In this document: positions 31,565-40,141 of the stretch, in pieces
Position numbering within the stretch: the stretch's first letter is position 1
How the letters are laid out: each line of letters opens with the position of its first letter
DNA from: a bacterium
Lineage (GTDB): Bacteria > Patescibacteriota > Minisyncoccia > UBA6257 > JAGOQP01
Assembly: GCA_021801825.1 (NCBI GenBank)
Contig: JAJYXK010000013.1
Span: 1 to 45,740, forward strand
DNA length: 45,740 nt
Direction of reading: 5' to 3'
Translations under genes and position numbers: made by a program
The notes under the pieces: model-generated
What the model was told of the DNA's origin: nothing
The model's database searches: none
The model's input: the letters and a program-made list of their open reading frames with translations, nothing else

Positions 31565-32641
31565 TTATTTAATAAGTTTTTCCGGTCCGACTGCCCGGTC
31601 ATACCTTCTGCCGTCAAACATAATGGTGGGTATTTTTATCGTTTTTATCTTATCCTCTACGATCTCTTTTTGATTAGCCAAACTCAATCGTACTTCTTCC
31701 GAATTGGCCATTTGCCGTATCTTGTCCCGATCTTCTTTTGAATACCCGATGTCTGCCAACCACGAGAGAATCATATCCTCGGCCTCTGTCGAGGTGTAAA
31801 TCGTATTGAACTTGATTTGGTAAACAACATTATCAATATCTTTTCCGGTAAAGATTTTTTCCAGAATCTGCCAGTCTGCTGGCACGTTCGCCGAAGCCAA
31901 CGGAAAACGCTTTACCGCTTCTAAGTACGAAGCGACCATTTTTGAATGAGGAAAACGATATCCGTTTGCCTGTTTTGTATCGGGTATCGGGTATACCAAA
32001 TAGGTAAGGTTATATCTGTCGGCAAAGCCTGTGTCCTTGATGTTGCCGAACAGTTTGGCGCAAAATTTACAGCTTGGATCTACTATCTCAAGCGCAACAG
32101 TTTTACTAGAATCATAGGGTTTGTAGTAAGAATTTGATTCAGAGATAAATTCATTCGGATTCCATTCTTTGAATCGATTCGGAATCATTGTGATTGTTTC
32201 TCCAAGAGTAAGAACACCGTCTTTTGCCCAGGTGAATACTTGCCCTTCTTTCAGAGAAACCCAAAAGCTAGGTTTCCCAGAGTTTATTCCACACCCACCA
32301 CCGCCAAGTGAACATGATTCTGGGTTATTGGGGTTGCAAGTGTCATAAACTAAGAGATTGAGACCGCTGTTCAATACTATAAGAAGGCTCCACACGCTTA
32401 GAATTACAAAAACCGAAGCAAAAACCCCGATCCAGCGGTCGAGGAATCTGGCCAAACGCGGTTTGGTGATAATGAATCTTCTCAAAAGTTTGGCCTTGGC
32501 TTCTTCCTGAAAATTAATATCGCACGGCCTGAAGGTCATTTTTCGAAGCGTACACTTCCATGCTTTCTTCGCCAAAGACCGGTAGCTGGCCGAAAAGACG
32601 CCAAGGATTGCAAAAATGATAAATGCCGCAATGCAAAACAT
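31565..32641 (-). CDS. Membrane protein with an extracytoplasmic thioredoxin-like domain
   Basis: The 358-residue protein has hydrophobic helices at residues ~2-20 and ~72-95, a cysteine-rich loop (CNPNNPESCSLGGGGCG) and a thioredoxin-fold domain from about residue 180 with VALEIVDPSCKFCAKLFG (CKFC active site) and a cis-Pro-like IKIPTIMFDGRRYD. It resembles no named Dsb protein I know but is probably a thiol oxidoreductase working with the DsbA-like proteins. It directly follows the cysteine-desulfurase-like gene, 3 bp apart. Confidence 0.7.
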   Translation of the reverse strand: MFCIAAFIIFAILGVFSASYRSLAKKAWKCTLRKMTFRPCDINFQEEAKAKLLRRFIITKPRLARFLDRWIGVFASVFVILSVWSLLIVLNSGLNLLVYDTCNPNNPESCSLGGGGCGINSGKPSFWVSLKEGQVFTWAKDGVLTLGETITMIPNRFKEWNPNEFISESNSYYKPYDSSKTVALEIVDPSCKFCAKLFGNIKDTGFADRYNLTYLVYPIPDTKQANGYRFPHSKMVASYLEAVKRFPLASANVPADWQILEKIFTGKDIDNVVYQIKFNTIYTSTEAEDMILSWLADIGYSKEDRDKIRQMANSEEVRLSLANQKEIVEDKIKTIKIPTIMFDGRRYDRAVGPEKLIK

Positions 32642-32644
32642 GTT

Positions 32645-33841
32645 CTATGAGTTAGCTATGATTGTTTGTAGGGTTTTTACGAATGATTCGACCTGTTCTT
32701 TCGTGTTGTTGAGACCAAGGGAAACTCGCACCAGGGGTGGATATTTTTTTAGATTCTTCAGATAATAGTGACAGCAGAAATAACCACTCCTCACCATCAT
32801 TTTTTGTGCGGAGAGGAAAATGGCCAGCCTATGAGAGTCAATCTTCTCCGAGTAGAAACTTAAGATCAGACTTGGGGAATTGTTTATAAGTTTCAATGAT
32901 GGAATGCGAGACATTTCTTCGAATAGGAATTGTGCAAGCTCTTCTTGATGAACATACGCAGGCATACCTTCAGGCTTGTAGCTTTTAAGCCAATCCAAGG
33001 ATGCTCCTAAACCTATGATGCCCGCGAAATTCTGCAGACCAATTTCCAGCCGACTACTCAAGTCGTCCGGATCGGATATGAGCTGGAAACTTTCAGCTTC
33101 TACATCTTCCACCATGCCCCCGCCTATGAACCCGATGTCGAGCAAAGTCAGAAGGGATTTTTTGATAACAATTACTCCAATACTGGGACCGTACATCTTG
33201 TGGCCGGAAAAGAACAATGCGTCAAAATCGCTTTCACGTATTACTTTCTGGTCATGGCTCATGCTTTGAGCGGCATCAACAAGCACTATTCCGCCCGTTT
33301 TGTGGACATCAGAGGCGATTTCTTTCAGATTAGTCAGCTCACGTCCATCAATGTTGGACATGCTGTTTAGAACCACGATCGCACCCGCGACATCTTCTTT
33401 GTCATACGACAGCGATCCGTCGTCTCTACGCTCTAAGAGGACGCGTGGAATGTTCAGTCTTTTTGCGACGCTGATAGTCGGTAGAAAAACTGAATTGTGC
33501 TCGATGTCCGAAGTTATAATTTTCGTGAATTTCGGTGGCAACTGACCGAGTACCAAATTCAGGCCATATGTGGTGTTAAGCGTAAACGCCACCGCATATT
33601 CGGAAGCTGATTTACCTACGAAAGCGAGTACTTTCTTTCTCGTCTCTTTTATTTTTTCATCCAACTTTACGCCCCAGTCGTATTTTACCCGTCCTCCACA
33701 AGAATTGTATTCGTGGTAATACTCCGACATCGCATCTATTACTTGCTCCGGACGCAATGTTTGGCAAGCCGAATCAAGATAGACAGTCTTACTGTCCAGA
33801 TATGAGAAGTCGAATGGGTTTTTATTTACTGATGATTGCAT
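32645..33841 (-). CDS. Cysteine-desulfurase-like class V aminotransferase
   Basis: The 398-residue PLP enzyme has the SufS/CsdA-like pattern: YLDSACQTLRPEQVIDAM, IEHNSVFLP, VLVDAAQSMSHD, the PLP lysine in FFSGHKMYGPSIGVIV and the catalytic-loop cysteine in VRSGYFCCHYYL. It would release sulfur from cysteine as an enzyme persulfide. I chose the ATG at 33841, 2 bp after the upstream stop; the longer ORF start at 33949 would lie inside the DsbA gene. No scaffold or SufU-type partner is adjacent, so sulfur delivery to this thiol/metal module rather than general Fe-S assembly is a possibility. Confidence 0.85.
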   Translation of the reverse strand: MQSSVNKNPFDFSYLDSKTVYLDSACQTLRPEQVIDAMSEYYHEYNSCGGRVKYDWGVKLDEKIKETRKKVLAFVGKSASEYAVAFTLNTTYGLNLVLGQLPPKFTKIITSDIEHNSVFLPTISVAKRLNIPRVLLERRDDGSLSYDKEDVAGAIVVLNSMSNIDGRELTNLKEIASDVHKTGGIVLVDAAQSMSHDQKVIRESDFDALFFSGHKMYGPSIGVIVIKKSLLTLLDIGFIGGGMVEDVEAESFQLISDPDDLSSRLEIGLQNFAGIIGLGASLDWLKSYKPEGMPAYVHQEELAQFLFEEMSRIPSLKLINNSPSLILSFYSEKIDSHRLAIFLSAQKMMVRSGYFCCHYYLKNLKKYPPLVRVSLGLNNTKEQVESFVKTLQTIIANS

Positions 33842-33843
33842 AA

Positions 33844-34638
33844 TTATTTTTCCTGCAACGCTTGCTCGATGAGTGCTTTCACTGAAGCGTAAGGCTGAGC
33901 ACCGTTTAGAGGGTACTTCTTGCCATTCTTGGCGACCACGATACTCCATGGCGTGCCATTGCCTCCCGTCGCTTGCGCGTTTTGAGCATCCTGCTCAACA
34001 TGCTGGGCGTACTTTCCACTATTTAAACAGGTGTTAAATTTGTTCACGTTGAGACCGACATATTGGGCGATTTTTGGAAGCTCTGCCGAATCAAGGCCGT
34101 TATTGGATGGCGTGACTTCATAGAGCCGATCAGTATACGCCCAGAATTTCTCCGATCCGCCTAATTCATTGGCGCACTCCAAAGCCTCCGCTTCTTTGGA
34201 AGCCTTGGTGTGCAGTTGTACTAACGGGAACTGGCGGTAAACCCATGCCACCTTGCCGCTTTTGCCATACTCATCCATGACTTGCTTCATGGTGTCATGG
34301 AAGCGTTTGCAGAACGGGCACTCGGTGTCCGAGTATTCTACGATATTAACCGGCGCATCCGGATTGCCGCGGATATGATCTTTTGCCGAGATTGCGGCCA
34401 TTTGATCTAGCGATCCGATGTCTTCCTGCGGAATTTGCTGATTCGCAATCTTATTATTCGCATTGTTCCCCGATACAGTCGGGGTAGCAGAATTTTTCCC
34501 TGACGAGTAAATTACTGCGCCAGCGATCAGCGCTCCGGCCACGACAATAGCCAAAGGAACCATGTATTTACTTGTTTGCGAAGAGATGACTTTGAGTTGT
34601 GATGATTCCGCTTCGTGATGTTGATGTTCTTCAGTCAT
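33844..34638 (-). CDS. Membrane-anchored DsbA-like protein with CPFC site
   Basis: The 264-residue protein has a His-rich N-terminus (TEEHQHHEAESS), one membrane helix (MVPLAIVVAGALIAGAVIYSS), a flexible linker and a DsbA-type domain: NIVEYSDTECPFCKRFHDTMKQVMDEYG with the CPFC active site, YRQFPLVQLHTKA and the cis-proline loop GGNGTPWSIVV. It would oxidise thiols outside the membrane. The histidine-rich cytoplasmic end could bind metal. It shares the operon with the second DsbA-like protein. Confidence 0.9.
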   Translation of the reverse strand: MTEEHQHHEAESSQLKVISSQTSKYMVPLAIVVAGALIAGAVIYSSGKNSATPTVSGNNANNKIANQQIPQEDIGSLDQMAAISAKDHIRGNPDAPVNIVEYSDTECPFCKRFHDTMKQVMDEYGKSGKVAWVYRQFPLVQLHTKASKEAEALECANELGGSEKFWAYTDRLYEVTPSNNGLDSAELPKIAQYVGLNVNKFNTCLNSGKYAQHVEQDAQNAQATGGNGTPWSIVVAKNGKKYPLNGAQPYASVKALIEQALQEK

Positions 34639-34683
34639 ATTTATAGTATTTATGGATTATTAATGAAATACAAATAAAATAAA

Positions 34684-34730
34684 CCGGCATTGAGACCAAA
34701 CCCGTATGCCAAAATACGGATCAGTGCCGG
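34684..34730 (-). terminator. Two-tier hairpin between two module genes
   Basis: On the minus strand, CCGGCA...TGCCGG encloses a second hairpin CCGTAT/ATACGG, followed by TTTATTTTATTT. It could terminate or attenuate transcription between the 134-residue protein gene and the DsbA-like gene. Confidence 0.55.
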
Positions 34731-34742
34731 CTAAAAAATAGG

Positions 34743-35147
34743 TTAGTAAATTTTTGGGTTGAGAATTCCTTGCGCGAATGCAAGCTTCAGGTGATTGAAT
34801 AAAGAGAGTTCTGGATTTTGTATGTTATAAACATGTCCTATCGATGTGCCCTGAATATCAGATTTATTTCTTAAGCCCGACCCGAACACTACAACTAACA
34901 ACAATATGAATAGCAGAGAAATGACAGTAGAAACATTGGGTAAGGTTGTAGCAAGTATCTGCAGGGAACTTATATGTTCATAAACGGTTGGGCAACCTGT
35001 CTGTGCCTCGCTTATAGGACACTGGGTGGTTTGAGTCTTAAAATGATAGATCGTTTCTACCGATCCCCAGGAACAAGCAATACTAATAACGAAAGTTATT
35101 AGGACTAAAAAGAAAGCAAGTGATTTTATATGTTTGGCGATTCCCAT
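34743..35147 (-). CDS. Small membrane protein, first gene of the thiol/metal module
   Basis: The 134-residue protein has membrane helices at about residues 8-28 (LAFFLVLITFVISIACSW) and 70-92 (VSTVISLLFILLLVVVFG). The loop between them carries two cysteines (QCPISEAQTGCPT), and a ~40-residue tail follows. I do not recognise a family; it is too short for DsbB or VKOR. The exported cysteine pair suggests a redox or metal partner for the DsbA-like proteins downstream, which is inference. Confidence 0.6.
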   Translation of the reverse strand: MGIAKHIKSLAFFLVLITFVISIACSWGSVETIYHFKTQTTQCPISEAQTGCPTVYEHISSLQILATTLPNVSTVISLLFILLLVVVFGSGLRNKSDIQGTSIGHVYNIQNPELSLFNHLKLAFAQGILNPKIY

Positions 35148-35418
35148 AGATTCTAAAATTTTAGCATAATTTATGCCCTTTAGGAAATTATCTATTATTA
35201 TTAAAACTTGTAGCTAGTAGCTTGAGGGTACTGCTCGCTGAATACAAAGAAGAATAACCCAGATTTGCCATTTGTTTGCCCCTGGGGCGAGCGGTTGAGC
35301 CGAGGTGAGAGATTTGCACCGATCAGAAGCCCGAACCGAACGTAAACCATTTTTGCGACCGTAATGCGATTTGCTTAACTTTTCAAAAGTTAAGCAAATT
35401 ATCACGAGTCATATTTGC
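35148..35418. other. Non-coding spacer with inverted repeats
   Basis: No credible gene (the 63-residue minus ORF at 35214-35405 lies over repeat sequence). It contains the right boundary repeat and a perfect 15-bp inverted repeat, ATTTGCTTAACTTTT / AAAAGTTAAGCAAAT, at 35369-35399. A third ATTTGCTTAAC follows at the end of the HEPN gene. Confidence 0.5.
35274..35399 (+). repeat. Boundary repeat, right copy
   Basis: GTTTGCCCCTGGGGCGAGC (35274-35292) and CGATTTGCTTAA (35367-35378) followed by a palindrome. It matches the left copy at 27808-27923 in the same orientation; together they enclose the thiol/metal module. Confidence 0.6.
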
Positions 35419-35624
35419 TTAACCCTTTTCCTTTTTCGGCTCGGACATTAAATCAAAAATCTTTTTAGTCTCATTGATAATTTTTTCTCGCAATTTAATA
35501 TCTATAATCGCTCGCTCTAATACCTCCATAGCGTTTGATCCATCAATACCGTTTTGCTTGATTACTCTCGCAAGGTTAATATAGGCCACAAAGGCAAACC
35601 GCACGTACTCCTTATGCTTATATA
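35419..35624 (-). pseudogene. 3' fragment of the HEPN gene interrupted by the IS
   Basis: After the target-duplication codon TAT, this fragment encodes KHKEYVRFAFVAYINLARVIKQNG...KKEKG and a stop, 66 residues. If the IS and one TATATA copy are removed, it continues in frame from 36631-37501: ...DFDLLY then KHKEY. The track ORF MFIIQAAP... takes its first ~28 residues from IS sequence and is not a gene start. Confidence 0.85.
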
Positions 35625-35664
35625 CTATGAATAACGAAATGCATCTCGTAACATAATTTGATAA

Positions 35665-35698
35665 AATACAAGCGGCTCCTTTTGGAGCCGCTTGTATT
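35665..35698 (+). promoter_or_regulatory. 15-bp hairpin abutting the transposase start codon
   Basis: AATACAAGCGGCTCC-TTTT-GGAGCCGCTTGTATT is a perfect stem whose last base adjoins the ATG at 35699. In a read-through transcript it would block initiation or stop RNA polymerase, limiting transposase made from outside promoters. Confidence 0.65.
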
Positions 35699-36502
35699 AT
35701 GAACACCTTCTTAACAATCTACGACAAACTCAACACTATCGTATCACAGTTCTTCAAAACATTAAAATTCAAGGAGCGGGAACATTCCAAAGGTCGGAAA
35801 CCAATACTCAAAAATTCCGAAGCGGTCACGGCTGTCATTTTCTGGAGGAGACAGAACATCGGCAGTAAGAAGTCTCTATACGAAATTCTAGAACCTTCGA
35901 TGTCTTACAACCGCTTTGTTGTGGCCCTAAACAAAACGGCAAAATATCTGGCGACAATTATCACGGCTGTCATGAAATTTCTCCGCAAAAACGCTCATTT
36001 GGTTAAATTTACAGATTCAACCGAGCTTCCTGTCTGTCTCAATAAAAACGCAAAACAGCATAAGACTATGAGAGGACTGTCGGCTAAATCCAAAAGTTCC
36101 AAAGGTTGGTTCTATGGCTTAAAACTTCACCTTTCGGCTGACTGCCAAGGAAAAGTTTTGGCGATAAAGTTCACACCGGGCAATTCTAATGATAGGAGCA
36201 TATTCAAAAAAATGAACGACAAACAGAGAGGGTTATTCGTAGCCGACGCGGGCTATGTGTCTGAAGAGCTTGAGCGAGATTTTTTCATTGAACATGAACG
36301 ATTAGTCATTACTTGCCCGCGCAAGAATATGAAAAAACTTTCGGTTCCATGGCAAATCAGTCTCTTGAATTTGCGAATGAGAGTGGAGATTCACTTCCGC
36401 GTTCTCAAGGTTTGCTACGGACTGGTTACATCGCTTCCTCGTTCCATCGATGGTTACTTGACCCATTATATTGCCGCCATTGCTACCCATCTCATATCTT
36501 AA
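35699..36502 (+). CDS. IS982-like DDE transposase
   Basis: The 267-residue protein has an N-terminal helical DNA-binding part and an RNase H-like DDE core. Aspartate 106 lies in VKFTDSTELPVC, a second aspartate in FVADAGYVSEELE and a glutamate in RMRVEIHFRVLK, the usual DDE order. The DSTELPVC segment and the KGWFYGLKLHLSAD motif are typical of IS982 relatives. The frame is intact, so the element may be active. Its start codon directly follows a 15-bp hairpin. Confidence 0.88.
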   Translation: MNTFLTIYDKLNTIVSQFFKTLKFKEREHSKGRKPILKNSEAVTAVIFWRRQNIGSKKSLYEILEPSMSYNRFVVALNKTAKYLATIITAVMKFLRKNAHLVKFTDSTELPVCLNKNAKQHKTMRGLSAKSKSSKGWFYGLKLHLSADCQGKVLAIKFTPGNSNDRSIFKKMNDKQRGLFVADAGYVSEELERDFFIEHERLVITCPRKNMKKLSVPWQISLLNLRMRVEIHFRVLKVCYGLVTSLPRSIDGYLTHYIAAIATHLIS

Positions 36503-36630
36503 TTATTGAAAGTTTCGGTTTTCCTTGCTGTTTCTTCCTTGAATCTTTAGTTTGAGCTTGTTTTTTTCAAAACCACAGACGGCTGTGGCGAGTTTAAAGT
36601 GTATTTAAAAACGCATTTCGTTATTCACAG

Positions 36631-37501
36631 TATATAATAAGTCAAAGTCGGGAGTTGGAATGTTGTTGTATGCAGTGGGGCTTTCTTTTGCAATTTGTTC
36701 AAAAAATGAGCCATGTACGAATGCGCTTCTCGCTGAATATAATTCTTTTATGTCTTTTTCAACGTCGGGGAACCTCCAAGCAAGCAATGCGGCCATACGT
36801 TTACGTAAACGATACATAACTTCCTCATTACGAGCGTCACCGGCAGTAAAAAGAGCCTCAAGGATTGTCGCCATCTCTGCCGATTCTCTTTGCCAGCCAA
36901 ATGAACTTTTTGAATTCTCATAGTCTGACAATCCTGAATACAGGAAAGCGGCTACAAACAACCTCCAATCCTCTTTATTCCATGACTGAATACGATCTAA
37001 ATGCCAGCTACCATATTTTGATTGCTCATAAAGCGTCTTATAAAAATCTACAAAGTTTTTATTATTAAAGATTGAGTGGTTTTGATTGTGGAAGTAAATC
37101 ATAGGATCTTTACCGTGCGTCTGACGCATAATACCCATATCAGTTGCATGGAAAACGGGATAGAGAAAATTTGGAGAGTAAAGGTTTAGCAAAAATAACG
37201 TCTCGGCATAACTAAAACCGCCCTCTTCAAGGGTATTGGGAATAAGCAAACCCCATGAGCATTTTTCGTATTGCTTCTCAGTAATTCCAAATAAATCTTG
37301 TACATTATCCTCAATTTTGTAATTACGAAGTACATTATCATTTATCGGTGCTATTTTATTCTTTAATGCACCGACAAATTCATCTGTGGTAAATTTCTTG
37401 AGATTCCAAAGCTCATATCCATCTTTGAGCTCAAATAATTTAGTGTCCTCGTTTATGGGATTGCCAGTAAAGGCAAAAAACATTGTTGTTGCTCTAGCCA
37501 T
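36631..37501 (-). pseudogene. 5' part of a HEPN (ApeA-like) defence gene, interrupted by the IS
   Basis: The fragment encodes about 290 native residues, ending at ...PTPDFDLLY; the last eight of the ORF (TVNNEMRF) come from the IS end. Near residue 258, ELYSARSAFVHGS gives an Rx4H motif followed by glycine, as in ApeA-like HEPN domains that act as RNases. I chose the ATG at 37501: it overlaps the upstream stop in ATGGCTAG, indicating coupled translation, whereas the ORF start at 37600 lies deep inside the upstream gene. The intact ancestor would have had ~356 residues. The truncated protein still holds the HEPN motif and might keep some activity. Confidence 0.75.
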
Positions 37502-39311
37502 TTGGTTTATCGTTTTTTCTGATGACGGACAGGCAAAGTAGAATGTGGAATAGTCTGTTCGCAATTTGTTCATCAGCAAATGCGTTTTTATTAATGCCAT
37601 GCGCCAAGTTATTTCTTAAATTCCAACCAATGCGTGAAGTGAGCAGAACATGGAAATAATATTCAACGTCCTCGCCTTTAGTCCCAAAAATCTTTTTTAT
37701 AACACCCGATTTAATTAATTCATGTAATGACTTTTCATCATAACCGCCATCATCATTGGGTTTGATTGTTGAAACGCCACTAGTTTTGCAAAGATTTCTG
37801 ATAGCATCTTCAATAAGAGGAATTATAAGATTACTGAATGCAAGAAAATCTCTTGTCCAATACAAATTAAGTGTCTTCAAAATATAATTCTTATCTTCCG
37901 GACGAAATACGGGTGATAGGGATATCCCTTGATATAGGATATCTGGTGTGTAATATTTTATAAATTCATCAAAAGCCCACTTTAAAAAAGGCGATTGAAA
38001 ATGTAAATTCTGTGAGAAGTGTCGGAGTAAATGCTTGTCGTAGTCTTCGTTAATGGGGCCGAATTGTGCCGTGGGATAATTAAACTCCGATACAACTGTG
38101 TTAGTAACTAGATATTGAAAAACATATTTACTTGAAATATCTTTTAGTTGTTTATCGACATGATCTTTCTTCAGAATAAAAAATATTACCAATTTAGAAA
38201 TTACTTTATTTATATCATCGGTCGAATTTTCTGATCGCTTTTCTCCGAAAATTGAGTCGAGAAATTGTTTAATTTCCTCGTTTTTTATTGTAAATTCAGT
38301 TGATACTTCATGAGTAGCAAATTTCCCGCGCTCACCTATATTGCTAATTTCGGCTCTTATTCTTGTTGCGGCCTTTTTTGCAAACTCAAATTTAGAATAA
38401 CGTGAATAAATGTCTGAAATTTTTTCTAGGTAATTCAGTATTAACAAACCATCAGAATTCGCTTGTTTGCTGTCACGAAATGATTTTTCTAATTTAGAGA
38501 GCACTAATTGTAGTTTTTCTTCATTCTCGGTCAGAGCATAGTGTTCAGCAAGCAACACAACGGCACATTCGATATTCCAAGTGTTTGATTCTTCTGATTT
38601 TGATAAACGGTCCAACCTATTTTCTAAATCTAGCAATAAAGTATTTTTCTGCTCGGCGGTAATTTGATTAAAATTGGTATTTTCAAGAAGAAGCCACCTG
38701 AAAGCATAGCCCCAAAGTCCAGGCTTATCATCTTCGGCGAATTTGTTCTCTGTCTCGATGATTACCTGAACTAAGCTACTTAAACGCGAAGAATCATTAA
38801 TTTGCTTTGCTAAAGTGAGGGCGCGTTCTAGCTTGTCCTTACAACCGAGCCCATCATCAAGATTTTTTGCACAAATTTCCAACGTCGCATCTATAACTTT
38901 TTGAACCATTTTGAAATCAAACGATCCGTTTTTAATTTTCGGTTCAAAATCAACAACTAGGTCGGCATATCTACAAACGATTATTGGATGTTTAGAAGCG
39001 TTTGCACGTTCGCGCCAATAATTTAACATCGCCTCGTCAACCGATTTTATGCTAGGGAATTCAACCATCTGATTTTTATCGTTCGGCAAAACAAACATAG
39101 GGCCATAGTATGTGCCCCAACCAGTTTCTTTATTTCGATAATTTGCTAAAAATTGAAACGCTATATATTCGGCAAGTTCGTGTTTATCAGTAAGTTTTTC
39201 ATCTTTGACTTTAAGGATATCCCGAATTTTTTCGCCTATCTTAAATTCATCGATTGGCTCGATGTTATTATCAAGATCTTCGAGATATTGCTTTAATTCT
39301 TCCCTGATCAT
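37494..39311 (-). CDS. Large DUF4209-like protein with a HEPN-type RxxxxH motif
   Basis: The 605-residue protein is mostly helical. The C-terminal ~130 residues resemble DUF4209 (FSNLIIPLIEDAIRNL..., then SRIGWNLRNNLAHGINK), with R566-x4-H571, the pattern of HEPN ribonuclease active sites. The N-terminal ~450 residues are unrecognised helical repeats that could sense a trigger or partner. It is encoded directly behind a restriction endonuclease gene and is translationally coupled to a second HEPN protein. An abortive-infection or tRNA/mRNA-cleaving role in defence is inferred from motif and context only. Confidence 0.6.
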   Translation of the reverse strand: MIREELKQYLEDLDNNIEPIDEFKIGEKIRDILKVKDEKLTDKHELAEYIAFQFLANYRNKETGWGTYYGPMFVLPNDKNQMVEFPSIKSVDEAMLNYWRERANASKHPIIVCRYADLVVDFEPKIKNGSFDFKMVQKVIDATLEICAKNLDDGLGCKDKLERALTLAKQINDSSRLSSLVQVIIETENKFAEDDKPGLWGYAFRWLLLENTNFNQITAEQKNTLLLDLENRLDRLSKSEESNTWNIECAVVLLAEHYALTENEEKLQLVLSKLEKSFRDSKQANSDGLLILNYLEKISDIYSRYSKFEFAKKAATRIRAEISNIGERGKFATHEVSTEFTIKNEEIKQFLDSIFGEKRSENSTDDINKVISKLVIFFILKKDHVDKQLKDISSKYVFQYLVTNTVVSEFNYPTAQFGPINEDYDKHLLRHFSQNLHFQSPFLKWAFDEFIKYYTPDILYQGISLSPVFRPEDKNYILKTLNLYWTRDFLAFSNLIIPLIEDAIRNLCKTSGVSTIKPNDDGGYDEKSLHELIKSGVIKKIFGTKGEDVEYYFHVLLTSRIGWNLRNNLAHGINKNAFADEQIANRLFHILLCLSVIRKNDKPNG

Positions 39312-39339
39312 TTCTCATTAACTTAGATCTACGCTTCTC

Positions 39340-40137
39340 TTAAAGAATAACGGTCACTTTTTCATACAACATTGGCCAGCTATCCTGACGCATTCTAAAT
39401 TTGGTACCGTGATTATGACCACTGCGAGCATCGAAGTCGACGAGAATCTTTGCTTCTTCAATTGCTTTCAAAAATCCCTCAAAGCTGAACTTTTGAAGCA
39501 TCATAACCTTATTGTATTTGTAATATTCTTTTCCTCGGACTGTTTTGACTTCTGCCTGAACATAAAAACTATTCAAAAGTTTTGTACCGGCCTTATGTTC
39601 AAGATCATCAAAACCCCAATATGGCTGTGGATTAAGTTCGCCAAGTCCTACTCGTTCCTTTACCGCCTTAAGCCATTCGGCGTGTCGGATATCCACGCTC
39701 TTCGCATCAAAAGATATTAAGACTTTCTTTTCGGTCCGATCGATCTTTACCATAAAACCACGATCACTACGTGTAAGACCATGAATAGTCTGTCTAAAAC
39801 TCATCTCACCTTTTGGATATTTCTTTCCATCTTCCTGATGTGCCCAGCCATACTTTGGTAAAAGGACTTGTGGCACAAAACGAATAGCTCTAGGGGAGGG
39901 CTCAATGTGAAATAAAGTACAAAGAGAAGTTGAATTCAATCGTTGGGCTTTTAGTTCCCATTCGGCTGCATTTGGTATGGGTAAATTGTTTTCTTTGATT
40001 CCGAGTAAGTCCTCGAGAGTATTCCCGATACCGCCATGATTGCCCTTGCGAGCATTAGGAACCCACCCCATATTTGCAATCTCTTTTAATTTTTCAATGA
40101 GGGCCGGCTTTGTGTAAATTTTTGGTTTGTTTGGCAT
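39340..40137 (-). CDS. MvaI/BcnI-family type II restriction endonuclease
   Basis: The 265-residue protein matches the MvaI/BcnI family: GGIGNTLEDLLGIKENNLPIPNAAEWELKAQR, holding the catalytic E/D...ExK-like residues, and the C-terminal GHNHGTKFRMR block. Known members cut CCWGG or CCSGG as monomers that nick each strand. The cognate methyltransferase gene lies immediately upstream (stop at 40142, 4 bp gap). The recognition site cannot be predicted beyond a guess at a CCNGG-like sequence. Confidence 0.85.
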   Translation of the reverse strand: MPNKPKIYTKPALIEKLKEIANMGWVPNARKGNHGGIGNTLEDLLGIKENNLPIPNAAEWELKAQRLNSTSLCTLFHIEPSPRAIRFVPQVLLPKYGWAHQEDGKKYPKGEMSFRQTIHGLTRSDRGFMVKIDRTEKKVLISFDAKSVDIRHAEWLKAVKERVGLGELNPQPYWGFDDLEHKAGTKLLNSFYVQAEVKTVRGKEYYKYNKVMMLQKFSFEGFLKAIEEAKILVDFDARSGHNHGTKFRMRQDSWPMLYEKVTVIL

Positions 40138-40141
40138 ATGT

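Larger units (their letters stand above)
35625..36630 (+). mobile_element. IS982-like insertion sequence, complete
   Basis: The 1006-bp element has terminal inverted repeats CTATGAATAACGAAATGC on the left and its complement (CTGTGAATAACGAAATGC) on the right, one mismatch in 18. It is flanked by TATATA on both sides (35619-35624 and 36631-36636), a 6-bp target duplication. It contains one transposase gene and is inserted within the second HEPN gene. Confidence 0.88.

Noticed and set aside
33841-33949. Long start for the cysteine-desulfurase-like gene
   Set aside because: It would lie inside the DsbA-like gene, and the added residues do not match the family; the ATG at 33841 follows the upstream stop.
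35214-35405. 63-residue minus-strand ORF
   Set aside because: It covers the boundary repeat and a palindrome; no ribosome site or protein features.
35419-35706. Independent 95-residue gene (first impression: four-helix-bundle protein)
   Set aside because: Its N-terminus comes from the IS end; across the TATATA duplication it joins in frame to the HEPN gene fragment.
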